From positions 124,001-188,000 of the forward strand of contig CAYFOM010000001.1 in assembly GCA_964344765.1 (NCBI GenBank): 64,000 bases of DNA, read 5' to 3'. The notes under the pieces are model-generated. The model was given only the letters and a program-made list of their open reading frames with translations. It did no database searches and was not told the origin of the DNA. Made by a program: the position numbers and the translations under genes. Of this stretch, positions 16,622-24,458 are shown in pieces (within the stretch, counting starts at the first letter, position 1; each line of letters begins with the position of its first letter). This stretch comes from JACNIZ01 sp964344765. GTDB lineage: Bacteria > Planctomycetota > UBA1135.

Positions 16622-17583
16622 TAGGCGATGCCCTCCGGAAGTTCACTGGGGTTGTCGCCCTCGAGGGCTTCGAGGAAGGCGTCTTCCAGCGACTTGGCGG
16701 CTGGGGTCACGCTGTGGATTTGCACGTTGGCGTTTTTGGCGAGTTCAAAAATGGTCTCGCTGGCGAGCACGCCGCTGGGGGCGTCGAGCAGGATTTCGCG
16801 TGAACTGCGACCTTGCTGCACGGTCAGCCCGGCACTGCCGGCGGCGGATTTGAATAGTTCGAGTTGACCTTCATCGACGCGCACGCGCTTGGCCCCGCGC
16901 GCCACCGCGGTCAGTTCGTCGATGCTTTGGCTCATCTTCATCTGCCCCTTATCCAGCACCCAAACGTGCTCGCATAGGTGCTCAACATCGGGCAGCAGGT
17001 GACTTGCGAGGATCAGGTGAATGCCGTGATCGCGGCGCACCAAATCAATCAGTTCCAACATGCGCGCCCGACCGCGCGGGTCGAGGCCGTTGGTCGGCTC
17101 GTCGAGAAACAGCAAATCCGGGTCGTGCACCAGCGAAGCCGCCAACTTGTAGCGCTGCTTCATGCCGGTCGAAAAAGTATGCACCTCGCGATAGCGCTCT
17201 TCGCCAAGGCCGACGAAATACAGCACGTCATTGGCGCGCAGCATCGCGTCGGAAGGTTGGAAGCCACAGATTTCGGCGAGGTGGGCCAGACCGCGCACCG
17301 CCGACATGCCGGGCACCCAGGTGTCGCGCTCGGGCATGTAGCCTATTCGTCGCCGCAGTAAAGGGTTACGTCGGCTGGAGCTGACTTCGCCGAAGATGCG
17401 GACCTCGCCGCCGGCAGGTTGGAGTAGGCCGAGAATGCAGCGCAGCATCGACGATTTGCCGGCACCGTTGGGACCGAGCAGGCCGAGGCCGCCGCCTTCA
17501 AAGACCGCAGACACGGCGTTGAGGGCGGTGAATTTGCCGTATTTGACCGTCAGCTGGTCGAGCTGCAGCACGGATGACGTCAT
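16621..17583 (-). CDS. ABC transporter ATP-binding protein
   Basis: First gene of the four-gene exporter operon, starting at the ATG at 17583 (320 residues). Walker A is LGLLGPNGAGKSSMLRCILG, the Q-loop follows with IGYMPERDTWVPGM, the signature is FSTGMKQRYKLAASLV, Walker B is LLFLDEPTNGLDPRG and the switch His is in LILASHLLPDVEHL. The C-terminal 90 residues match the extension of the ABC-2 exporter ATPase class. It is divergent from the pseudopilin gene, with start codons 50 bases apart. The two ATPases are paralogues, so the operon encodes either two exporters or one hetero-assembly. Confidence 0.88.
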   Translation of the reverse strand: MTSSVLQLDQLTVKYGKFTALNAVSAVFEGGGLGLLGPNGAGKSSMLRCILGLLQPAGGEVRIFGEVSSSRRNPLLRRRIGYMPERDTWVPGMSAVRGLAHLAEICGFQPSDAMLRANDVLYFVGLGEERYREVHTFSTGMKQRYKLAASLVHDPDLLFLDEPTNGLDPRGRARMLELIDLVRRDHGIHLILASHLLPDVEHLCEHVWVLDKGQMKMSQSIDELTAVARGAKRVRVDEGQLELFKSAAGSAGLTVQQGRSSREILLDAPSGVLASETIFELAKNANVQIHSVTPAAKSLEDAFLEALEGDNPSELPEGIA

Positions 17584-17633
17584 GGTTTCGAGTATGGCGG
17601 TTCGTGGGCCCGGATAAAAGGGAGAAGCGAGGG

Positions 17634-18164
17634 ATGGCCGCAACCGGTTCCGATTATTGGCTTTACTTGCGGGGCGATTTCAGTCGATGGGATAGAGAAT
17701 CCCCCCGGATCCCGTTTGTGACTGTACGCCGCAACCAAGCCTTTTCGTTGGTCGAAATGACCCTGATCGTCGTGATGATCGGCATCACGGCGCTTTTTGC
17801 CATTCCGCGCTACGAGGCGCAGAAGGAGGCACCGATTTCGGCCAAGGCGTTCCAGTTTTTGCACCGCCTGCAAGGCGCGCAGAACCATTACCACCGCACT
17901 CACGGCAAATTTGCCGACCACGTCGAGGCGATGAAGATCGAAAGCAGCATTTCGACCGAGTTCGTGCTGCGTGATCTCAAATCCGACGATTGGGAAAAAG
18001 AATGGACCGCAGTTCTGGTGCGACGTTCACGCTGGTCGGCATTCGGTCCGTACACCGTGGTTTTTGACCAGGATGGGTTCCAGCCCGAGCCGAGCACAAT
18101 GTGTGAAGCGTTGGTGCCGGAGGACAAGCGCTGGAGTTACGAAGAGGTTGACGGCGAGGAATAG
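17634..18164 (+). CDS. Type IV pilin/pseudopilin-like protein
   Basis: The key feature is RRNQAFSLVEMTLIVVMIG, a class III prepilin signal: cleavage after Ala, Phe at +1, Glu at +5, then a membrane helix. The C-terminal part (AKAFQFLHRLQGAQNHYHRT) resembles pseudopilins. The ATG at 17634 has a purine-rich GGGAG stretch before it and gives 176 residues with a 36-residue leader. A GTG at 17718 would give a conventional 8-residue leader and 148 residues, so the start is uncertain. No secretion or pilus genes are adjacent. It probably joins a type II secretion pseudopilus encoded elsewhere. Confidence 0.7.
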   Translation: MAATGSDYWLYLRGDFSRWDRESPRIPFVTVRRNQAFSLVEMTLIVVMIGITALFAIPRYEAQKEAPISAKAFQFLHRLQGAQNHYHRTHGKFADHVEAMKIESSISTEFVLRDLKSDDWEKEWTAVLVRRSRWSAFGPYTVVFDQDGFQPEPSTMCEALVPEDKRWSYEEVDGEE

Positions 18165-18214
18165 GTGCCAGAGGCATCTTGGTTCACGAGCCGTTTACGC
18201 GGATGTGTGGTAAA

Positions 18215-18240
18215 TTTGCGAGTTCCCCCAAACTCGCGAA
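18215..18240 (+). promoter_or_regulatory. Hairpin or palindrome directly abutting a start codon
   Basis: TTTGCGAGTT and AACTCGCGAA form a 10-bp arm pair (one G-U) around CCCCCA, and the 3' arm ends immediately before the ATG at 18241. There is no T-tract, so a terminator is unlikely. It could be an operator or a structure limiting initiation. Confidence 0.45.
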
Positions 18241-19650
18241 ATGCTCTTCATCCCCCTTCTCATGCTGGCGGCACCAGCCGCATTCCAGGACTCTGCTGTC
18301 GAAGCGGCGCAGATTGAATTCACTTCCTTCCCGCAGGATTTGCAAATCTTGCCGCGTGATGACGAAGGCTTCGGTCATGCGTCGATCAGCGGTGAAATTT
18401 TTGGCGCGGGTGCCGGCCGCTTGGTGCTGCAAGTGACACGCGATGGTGAGCCATGGCAGCAATCCCTTCTATGGAATGGAACCAGTCGGAGCGGGGCGTT
18501 TCAAAGCACCATCGCCATTCCCGCCGAGCTGGCCGACTACGACTTCACTGCAACATGGCAAGTGGGGGACCAAATGCAGGTTGTCGCCAAAGCGAATGAC
18601 GTCGCCGCGGGGGACGTTTACTTGATCAGTGGGCAATCGAACGCAAATGCGATTGATTACCACGGTGAGCAGTTGGCGGATCAGCATCAACGCTATTGGT
18701 TGCGGTCGTTTGGCAGTGCTTCGTTTTATAAGTCAGAGGTCGCCAATGATTTGAGCTGGCACTTAGCGGAGGCCGAGATCGGCTACACCTCCGGCAGCGT
18801 GGGTACTTGGGGGCTGCGCATGGGGCAGTTACTGCTGGATCAATACCAAGTGCCGATCGCGATTTTGAACGGTGCCGTCGGCGGAACTCAAATTGCCTAT
18901 CACCTGCGCAACGACAACGAGCACGACGATTTGGATACCGCGTACGGGCGGTTGTTGTGGCGCGCTCAGCAGGCCGGTATTGATCAACACGCCAAAGCCT
19001 TCTTCTGGTACCAGGGGGAATCAGATGGCGTCACGCCGCTTAGCGATTACTCCGACCGCTTTTACGACATCTACTTGGATTGGCAAGAAGACTGCGGCGG
19101 CTTGCGCGAGATTTACTTGGTGCCGGTGTTGAAGGGCTGTGGCAACCCCGCTTTGGAGCTGCGCGACAAGCAACGCCGCGCTGCGGATTTGCTGCCTAAC
19201 ATCACCGTGATGTCGATAACCGGAACCGGCGCACATGACGGCTGCCATTTTTACTACGCTGGCTATCGCGAATTGGGCGAACGCTTAGCGCGGTTGGTCG
19301 CGCGCGACTTTTATGGGTCGACAGACACTGCAAACATCACCGCACCCAATCCACTGCAAGCTCAATTCACCGACGCCAACCGCGATGCAATTTTGCTGAC
19401 ATACCGCGCGGCAACCGATCAGATCATCCTCGGCACGAATGCATACCAAGGATTCAGGCTCGGTGATGGTGTCACCGAAACGGTGACGTCGGCGCAGGTG
19501 GTGGGGCCGGGGCAAGTGTTATTAACCCTGAGCCAATCGACGACGTCGACCAAGCTGCGTTACTCGGATCCGCCCAACGGCAGTGAGTGGGTCAAAAACG
19601 CGCGTGGCGTCGGTGCGTTTGAATTCAAAGGGCTGGAGATTTTTCCGTAG
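18241..19650 (+). CDS. Secreted SGNH/GDSL esterase, sialate O-acetylesterase-like (SASA)
   Basis: A 469-residue protein with a signal peptide (MLFIPLLMLAAPAAFQ). A beta-sandwich N-terminal region of about 120 residues is followed by the SGNH hydrolase domain: VYLISGQSNANAIDYHG with the block I serine, LNGAVGGTQIAYHL as block II, AFFWYQGESDGVTP as block III, and GAHDGCHFYYAGYRELGERL with the catalytic Asp/His pair. SASA-family enzymes remove O-acetyl groups from sialic acid or plant and algal polysaccharides. A C-terminal beta-rich region follows. A paralogue lies at 33265-34545. Probably a polysaccharide deacetylase acting outside the cell. Confidence 0.82.
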   Translation: MLFIPLLMLAAPAAFQDSAVEAAQIEFTSFPQDLQILPRDDEGFGHASISGEIFGAGAGRLVLQVTRDGEPWQQSLLWNGTSRSGAFQSTIAIPAELADYDFTATWQVGDQMQVVAKANDVAAGDVYLISGQSNANAIDYHGEQLADQHQRYWLRSFGSASFYKSEVANDLSWHLAEAEIGYTSGSVGTWGLRMGQLLLDQYQVPIAILNGAVGGTQIAYHLRNDNEHDDLDTAYGRLLWRAQQAGIDQHAKAFFWYQGESDGVTPLSDYSDRFYDIYLDWQEDCGGLREIYLVPVLKGCGNPALELRDKQRRAADLLPNITVMSITGTGAHDGCHFYYAGYRELGERLARLVARDFYGSTDTANITAPNPLQAQFTDANRDAILLTYRAATDQIILGTNAYQGFRLGDGVTETVTSAQVVGPGQVLLTLSQSTTSTKLRYSDPPNGSEWVKNARGVGAFEFKGLEIFP

Positions 19651-19677
19651 TTCTCCCGCTGAATTCGAGACAGTAGG

Positions 19678-20913
19678 ATGCATGCCATGTTTGGCCGCTA
19701 CCTAACGGTATTGATCCTACTAGCCTGTTCCTGTTCATCCCCTCCATTGACGAACTGGAATTCGGTTCCCTCGAACGAGGAAATGAAATGGCGGCAATTC
19801 CAATTATTCCAAGGAGAGCATGCTCATGTTTGGGCTAGCAACGAGGAGGCTGCCGCCGAGGCTCATGATTTCATCGCCCGGGCACGAGCTGCGGTGGCCA
19901 CGCCGACCCAGCCCCCAGCCGGGATAAGTTTGGTGATCGTGCTTTGCAAGCAAGATGATCCGCTATTTGAAGGGGTTGAGGATTATGAAAATGCGTTACG
20001 CAAGTGGGGAAGCACTTCCAATTTGCGCATCGAATCGTCACATTCACGGGGCGGTGACGGCAAGCAGCCAGATTTCGACGCCCGCCTCGCACTGAGTTTG
20101 GCGTCAGTTGCTGTTCCGGTCGATGACTCCGACTTAAACCTACCTGAAGCTCTTGCTCCACAATTTTCCCACGCCTTGATCATGTCCTCGAATGATCGGA
20201 TTGAGTGGGTTTGCCAAGAAATGGTCGACGCTTCGTTGGCCGCAAGTGATGCGGGTTGGCTGGAGCGGAAACTGTTGCTTGCGGCAATGAATCCAACCGC
20301 TCAAATGGTGGAAAAAATGACTCCGGGATTGCGTTCGGCTTTTGTGCAGTCTTGGGCGTCCATTCACGGGTTGACGAAAGAGCAGGTCAATCTCGCCCGC
20401 GCGGAATTTGGCTTGGCTGCAATGGGACCGCAATCGGAGAGCAGGCGCAAACGCGCGCCACACTTATTGACTCACGATCGCGCGATGGAGATTATCTTAA
20501 GCTCGGATAGCGTGGTGCTCGACGAGGAACTTGGCTTCGGGGTACGAGCCTCACCAAGCAGCTATTGTTTTTTTGCCATGCAATCCATGGATTGGGGATT
20601 GATCTTCGACCTCAATCCAAAGCGTTCGGATAAGGCTGGCGCGCTCGAGGGATATCCGCATTATGAGTGGCTTCCTTTGACCAACGAGGTACCCACCAAA
20701 GGCGACGTCGAAGCCTTCGAAAAGCTGAGGCTTCAGTACCCTGGCTTCACATTAGTCCTCAACGACAATGTCAGTCAAGCCGCCACCTTTTTGGCGGCGC
20801 ATGCTTTTTGGGTGCAGGAAGTCGACGCCAGCACAGCGCTTGAATTTGGCGCTTACTTTGGGATGACCTCCGATCAGGGCGCAAATTTGCGCAAGGCGTT
20901 TCTGGCGGACTAG
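19678..20913 (+). CDS. Lipoprotein of unknown function
   Basis: A 411-residue product starting at the ATG at 19678 (a second ATG at 19687 is possible). The N-terminus is a lipoprotein signal, YLTVLILLACSCSSPP, with Cys in LAC/CSC context. The mature protein has alternating charged helices and hydrophobic strands, including RAMEIILSSDSVVLDEELGF, ARAAVATPTQPPAGISLVIV and ALIMSSNDRIEWVCQE, but no motif I can assign. The gene sits 27 bases after the esterase gene and may be cotranscribed with it. Confidence 0.55.
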   Translation: MHAMFGRYLTVLILLACSCSSPPLTNWNSVPSNEEMKWRQFQLFQGEHAHVWASNEEAAAEAHDFIARARAAVATPTQPPAGISLVIVLCKQDDPLFEGVEDYENALRKWGSTSNLRIESSHSRGGDGKQPDFDARLALSLASVAVPVDDSDLNLPEALAPQFSHALIMSSNDRIEWVCQEMVDASLAASDAGWLERKLLLAAMNPTAQMVEKMTPGLRSAFVQSWASIHGLTKEQVNLARAEFGLAAMGPQSESRRKRAPHLLTHDRAMEIILSSDSVVLDEELGFGVRASPSSYCFFAMQSMDWGLIFDLNPKRSDKAGALEGYPHYEWLPLTNEVPTKGDVEAFEKLRLQYPGFTLVLNDNVSQAATFLAAHAFWVQEVDASTALEFGAYFGMTSDQGANLRKAFLAD

Positions 20914-20924
20914 CCGGCATCACC

Positions 20925-20945
20925 ACTAGCCATTGAGTGGCTAGT
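20925..20945. terminator. Intergenic hairpin between convergent genes
   Basis: A perfect 8-bp inverted repeat (ACTAGCCA/TGGCTAGT) with a 5-base loop lies between two convergent genes and overlaps the minus-strand stop codon. Neither side has a proper T-tract, so a shared terminator is only a suggestion. Confidence 0.4.
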
Positions 20946-22380
20946 TGTTGGCCATCCAACTCTTCTTATCACTACCAAAGATGTGCAAATTGCCTAAGCG
21001 ACTGGTCAACATGATGCCGGCAATTGCGTTGGCGACATGTGCATAACCAAGGTAATGATCGCCGCCGTTGTTGCGTTTGCCGCCGATGTACTCGGCCGAG
21101 CCGTCGGGCTGGCGCATTAAGGTCAGGTACCAAGACCAGGAATCCATATGTTCCTTCCACCCCTTCGGGTTGACGCGCCGCAACGCCGCGGTGCCGAAAA
21201 TCATGCCGATGGAACTCATTGCATGAGCTTCACGCATCCGCCGATGATGCTTGTGCAAATAGGCGCCCATCTTGTCGCGCAGCTTCGGTGCTTCGTCGGC
21301 TAGTGATAGGGCAAGCGCCATTTGTCCGGTTCGCGCACAGGCATCCCAATAACCGGTTTCCAAAGTCCAATAGCGCACGCCTCCGTTATCGCCGGTAGAT
21401 TTTTCGATCTCGGCGAAGGACCGATCCCATGCTTTTTCATCAATCGTGCATCCAGCGCGCGCGGCGAGTGCCCACAGCAAATGCGCATGCGTGTTGATGA
21501 TGTTGAATCCCTTGCCGCCATAACCGACGGTGATGCCGTGACCATATCGCCCTTCTTCCGTTTGGCGTGCGGCGAGACAATCGCATAGGTGTTGAATGGT
21601 CGGCAGCCATTGCTCGTCGCCGGTAGCGAGCGCGTATTCACTGAGATAAATCCCCGACATGGTGATGAACCAATTGGATAAACCGGCGGGCTCCATTAAG
21701 TCTTCGCTGACGTACCCGCGGCGTTCGGGACCGGCGAGCAGCACGGCGATCTTTTCCAGCGCAGGAAGGTCTTCGGGGTTGCCGCGACCGAGTAGGGCAA
21801 GACCGCAAAGCGCGGTGGTGTAGCGAGTGGCGTCTTCACCGGTGTTGGATTTCCAGGCGCCGTCGGCGCGGCGAGTTTTGAGAAGGTCGGTGCAGATTCC
21901 ATCAAGGAATTGATTGGCCAATGCGTTCTTCTTGTCGTGCGGTTTGAAATTGCCGCGAACTGGAAGGGTTACGGTGAGTGGCATTTCTGCGCCGTCCCTC
22001 AGTACCTTCAACTTCAGTATTCCTCTTGCAGCTTCAGCCTTTTGAATCGCATGTCCCAACGCCGCCAACGGTCCATCAATCCGATTGATGTCGCGACTGT
22101 GCTGCGGAAGATCCTTTCCGCCCACCGCCACAATGACGTCACCCTTTTGCAAGCCGGCTTGTGCACCTGGACCGTCACTTTGAAGCTCCAGAATCAAAAT
22201 GCTGGCTTCCTCGGCAACCACTTCGCCGCGTCCGCCAATCGGCCCCAACGGGCTATGCGCATAGTCGCCGGCTATGGCATTTCGCGGTGGAATGTTGACT
22301 GCCTTTTCCTGGCTTACTCCCGCGGTCGCGAAAGAGGGGATGAGGAGGAGCAGCGCAAGGAGTTGGGGCAGGCGGCGCAT
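20941..22380 (-). CDS. Secreted PDZ-domain protein with alpha-toroid (DUF6288-like)
   Basis: A 479-residue protein with a signal peptide (QLLALLLLIPSFATAGVSQ). Residues about 50-145 form a PDZ domain: SDGPGAQAGLQKGDVIVAVG is the carboxylate-binding-loop region and ILKLKVLRDGAEMPLTVTL its ending. The remaining 320 residues are helical repeats of the alpha/alpha-toroid type (TTALCGLALLGRGNPEDLPA, TMSGIYLSEYALATGD, NTHAHLLWALAARAG, HAMSSIGMIFGTAALRRVNP). This matches planctomycete proteins annotated DUF6288. No catalytic site is recognised. It may bind peptide termini through the PDZ domain outside the cell membrane. Confidence 0.7.
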   Translation of the reverse strand: MRRLPQLLALLLLIPSFATAGVSQEKAVNIPPRNAIAGDYAHSPLGPIGGRGEVVAEEASILILELQSDGPGAQAGLQKGDVIVAVGGKDLPQHSRDINRIDGPLAALGHAIQKAEAARGILKLKVLRDGAEMPLTVTLPVRGNFKPHDKKNALANQFLDGICTDLLKTRRADGAWKSNTGEDATRYTTALCGLALLGRGNPEDLPALEKIAVLLAGPERRGYVSEDLMEPAGLSNWFITMSGIYLSEYALATGDEQWLPTIQHLCDCLAARQTEEGRYGHGITVGYGGKGFNIINTHAHLLWALAARAGCTIDEKAWDRSFAEIEKSTGDNGGVRYWTLETGYWDACARTGQMALALSLADEAPKLRDKMGAYLHKHHRRMREAHAMSSIGMIFGTAALRRVNPKGWKEHMDSWSWYLTLMRQPDGSAEYIGGKRNNGGDHYLGYAHVANAIAGIMLTSRLGNLHIFGSDKKSWMANN

Positions 22381-22477
22381 GGTGTTCCCAGATTCAACGA
22401 TTTGTCGCGAACAAACAAGTGGAATTCCTAGCCAAATGGACTCAGGATGATCGCTTCATGATTCACTCCACTAAGAC

Positions 22478-22696
22478 ATGTTCGCCGGCATTCGCGATAT
22501 CGTCGGCGGCCGCTCGGCTGCTTATGAAAAGGAGTTGCAACGCGCGCGACGAATCGCGATGCGCGAGATGTCGACCCAGGCGAATAAATTGGGCGCGAAT
22601 GCCGTGGTTGGAATCGACCTCGATTACGAGAGCATCGGCGCCAACGGCAGCATGCTGATGGTCACCGTCAGCGGGACAGCGGTAACCGTCCGCTAG
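22478..22696 (+). CDS. YbjQ/UPF0145-family protein, N-terminally truncated
   Basis: A 72-residue product that matches the second half of YbjQ proteins: FAGIRDIVGGRSAAYEKELQ, then LGANAVVGIDLDYESIGANG and MLMVTVSGTAVTVR. Family members are about 103-107 residues, and the first third (normally ending in GANIFRD) is missing. A TAA lies one codon before the ATG at 22478 in the same frame, and no other frame just upstream looks like the missing part. It could be a functional short form or the remnant of a pseudogene. Function of the family is unclear; heavy-metal binding has been suggested. Confidence 0.65.
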   Translation: MFAGIRDIVGGRSAAYEKELQRARRIAMREMSTQANKLGANAVVGIDLDYESIGANGSMLMVTVSGTAVTVR

Positions 22697-22786
22697 CCGA
22701 ATCCTTCAGAAGCCAAGAATCGGGATCTAGCGTTCCGTTTGATCTTTCGTCGCGAGCAACCTACGCTGTCGCCAACTTTGGTATCT

Positions 22787-22863
22787 GTCCCCGTAGCTCA
22801 GCTGGATAGAGCAACGGTTTCCTAAACCGTAGGCCGGGTGTTCGAATCGCCCCGGGGACGCCA
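22787..22863 (+). tRNA. tRNA-Arg (anticodon CCU)
   Basis: A full cloverleaf: acceptor GTCCCCG/CGGGGAC, D-stem GCTC/GAGC, anticodon stem ACGGT/ACCGT around TTCCTAA, with CCT at about 22821-22823, and T-stem GGGTG/CGCCC around TTCGAAT. The discriminator base is G at 22860, and CCA is encoded at 22861-22863. It decodes AGG. No integrase lies nearby, so there is no sign that it serves as an attachment site. Confidence 0.95.
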
Positions 22864-22919
22864 AGCCTGGGTGACACCCTGTCTTTTGCGCGGAATTGGG
22901 AATTCGGATATGTTTGGGA

Positions 22920-23852
22920 ATGCGCTTCATCTTCATGCTTTTCGCATTCGCGATTCTTGTCGCCCCATCACCGGCGCAGATCAATTTCTTAAATCCTGGT
23001 GCGGAAACAGGAACTGGAGGAAATCCGGATGGGAACAATCCGCCACCCTCTTGGGATGTGCTGAGGAACCTGACCACGGTTGAATACGGAACCGGGGGAC
23101 CGACTTGGCCTGATGCCAATACGCCTGGCCCTACAAATCGCGGCAATAACTATTTTGGCGGGGGCACCAATCAGGGGAACTCCTACGCCACGCAGGTATT
23201 TGATTTAGCAACCTACGATGCGGCGATCGACGGTGGGGGCATGACCTTCAAGCTGTCGGGCTGGCTCGGCGGCCATACGACTTATGGTGATTACGCCAAG
23301 GTCTCGCTTCAATTTCTGTCGGCTGCCGGGACTCCGGTGGGCGGCATAAGCTTCATTGGGCCGGTTACCCTCGCCGACCGGGCAGGACAAACTGCTCTGC
23401 TCTACCGCGAGACCACCGATGTTGTTCCAGTTGGAGCGCGGCAAGCCGAAATCAAAATTTGGTGCCTGTGGCAAGCGATTGCCTACCAAAACATGTCCTT
23501 TGTGGACGAAATCGCCTTCGAGCTTTCGAACTCGAACGGTTTAGTACTCTCTGCCGACAAACCTGCAAACGCCGGCACCAAACATCACCTCATTGTCTTT
23601 GGCGCGACTCCTGGAGGATATGTGCGCTTCGCCTCGTCCACCACGGGAGCCGGGCCGACCTTTTACTACGGCATGGATGTGGATTTGTCCGCGCCCATTA
23701 CCGATCACGGCAAAGTCAAAGCTGTGCTGGGATCGCAGTTGAACATCGAATACAACATTCCTCCATCGCTGGCTGGAACCACGGTTTGGCTGCAGTGCTT
23801 TGACATGCAAACAGGTCGGTTGTCGAACAACATCGAACTTTATATCCATTAA
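22920..23852 (+). CDS. Secreted protein, carbohydrate-binding-like fold
   Basis: The start is taken as the ATG at 22920, which begins a signal peptide (MRFIFMLFAFAILVAPSPAQ); a TTG at 22896 is in the same frame. The 310-residue product opens with INFLNPGAETGTGG and GNSYATQVFDL, the N-terminal pattern of jelly-roll carbohydrate-binding-like modules (NLLxNGxxE). The sequence VSLQFLSAAGTPVGGISFIG, then RQAEIKIWCLWQAIAYQNMS and SFVDEIAFEL, fits a CBM-like fold with its typical final strand. The C-terminal 110 residues (GTKHHLIVFGATPGGYVRFA) resemble a common planctomycete C-terminal beta domain. The ligand is unknown. It ends 7 bases from the convergent padR. Confidence 0.6.
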   Translation: MRFIFMLFAFAILVAPSPAQINFLNPGAETGTGGNPDGNNPPPSWDVLRNLTTVEYGTGGPTWPDANTPGPTNRGNNYFGGGTNQGNSYATQVFDLATYDAAIDGGGMTFKLSGWLGGHTTYGDYAKVSLQFLSAAGTPVGGISFIGPVTLADRAGQTALLYRETTDVVPVGARQAEIKIWCLWQAIAYQNMSFVDEIAFELSNSNGLVLSADKPANAGTKHHLIVFGATPGGYVRFASSTTGAGPTFYYGMDVDLSAPITDHGKVKAVLGSQLNIEYNIPPSLAGTTVWLQCFDMQTGRLSNNIELYIH

Positions 23853-23859
23853 TGTTGGG

Positions 23860-24399
23860 TTAGGTGTTTGCTAGTTCATCGCACACGCTTTTGAACCAAT
23901 CGCGGCGGGCTTTGGCGATGGCGTGGGCGCCGCGGGCGGCGAGGGTGAGGATGGGTTTTTCGCAGGATTGAATTTCGCGCATGTGGGTGCGCATTTCTTG
24001 CTCGGTTTGTTTGAGCTGATCGGCGACTACGGTTAGGAATTCTTGGCGTTCCGATTGGGATAGGGCCTCGAAAAATAGGAGGCGGGCGCGGATGAGGTCG
24101 AAGCCTGGGCCCACTGCAGCGGGGGAAAGTGGCGGGCGCATCCAGCGCTTGAGGGCGCGGCGGCCGGCGGGGGTGATGCGGTAGAGGCGTGTTTTGCGGC
24201 GGTCGCCGTCGGCGTCTTCGGACTTGAGGTGGCCTTGTTCTTCCAGGCGGCGCATCAACGGGTAAATGGTGCCGGCGCTGCCGCTCCACGTGTGAGTCGG
24301 CGACGCAAGGAACTGCTTGCGCACGTGATAGGGCGTGCACGGGCCATCGCGCCAAACGATGCCTAGGGTGACTTGCTCGAGCTCGGTTCGGTCGGTCAT
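23860..24399 (-). CDS. PadR-family transcriptional regulator
   Basis: The ATG at 24399 gives 179 residues (an upstream in-frame extension would cross the operator). The N-terminal winged helix-turn-helix is typical: LEQVTLGIVWRDGPCTPYHV, SAGTIYPLMRRLEEQGHLKS with the recognition region, then TRLYRITPAGRRALKRWM for the wing. The C-terminal helices (RARLLFFEALSQSERQEFLT) match the dimerisation domain of the longer PadR subfamily. It binds a palindrome 21 bases upstream of its own start in the divergent intergenic region and probably represses itself and the aspartyl-protease-like gene at 24459. Confidence 0.85.
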   Translation of the reverse strand: MTDRTELEQVTLGIVWRDGPCTPYHVRKQFLASPTHTWSGSAGTIYPLMRRLEEQGHLKSEDADGDRRKTRLYRITPAGRRALKRWMRPPLSPAAVGPGFDLIRARLLFFEALSQSERQEFLTVVADQLKQTEQEMRTHMREIQSCEKPILTLAARGAHAIAKARRDWFKSVCDELANT

Positions 24400-24419
24400 T
24401 TGAGTGTGATTTGCAAGAA

Positions 24420-24436
24420 TAGTACGAATCGTACTA
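24420..24436. promoter_or_regulatory. Palindromic operator, probable PadR binding site
   Basis: TAGTACGA-A-TCGTACTA is a perfect 17-base palindrome (8-bp arms) between the divergent padR and 24459 starts, 21 bases from padR and 23 from the other ATG. Position and symmetry fit autoregulation. Confidence 0.65.
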
Positions 24437-24458
24437 ACATGCAAAGCCGAAATCCGAA

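Noticed and set aside
22380..22477. Missing N-terminal part of YbjQ upstream of 22478
   Set aside because: No frame here resembles the expected GANIFRD region, so no frameshift could be shown.
22787..22863. Attachment site of an integrated element at tRNA-Arg
   Set aside because: No integrase, no repeated 3' tRNA end and no foreign gene block are visible on either side.
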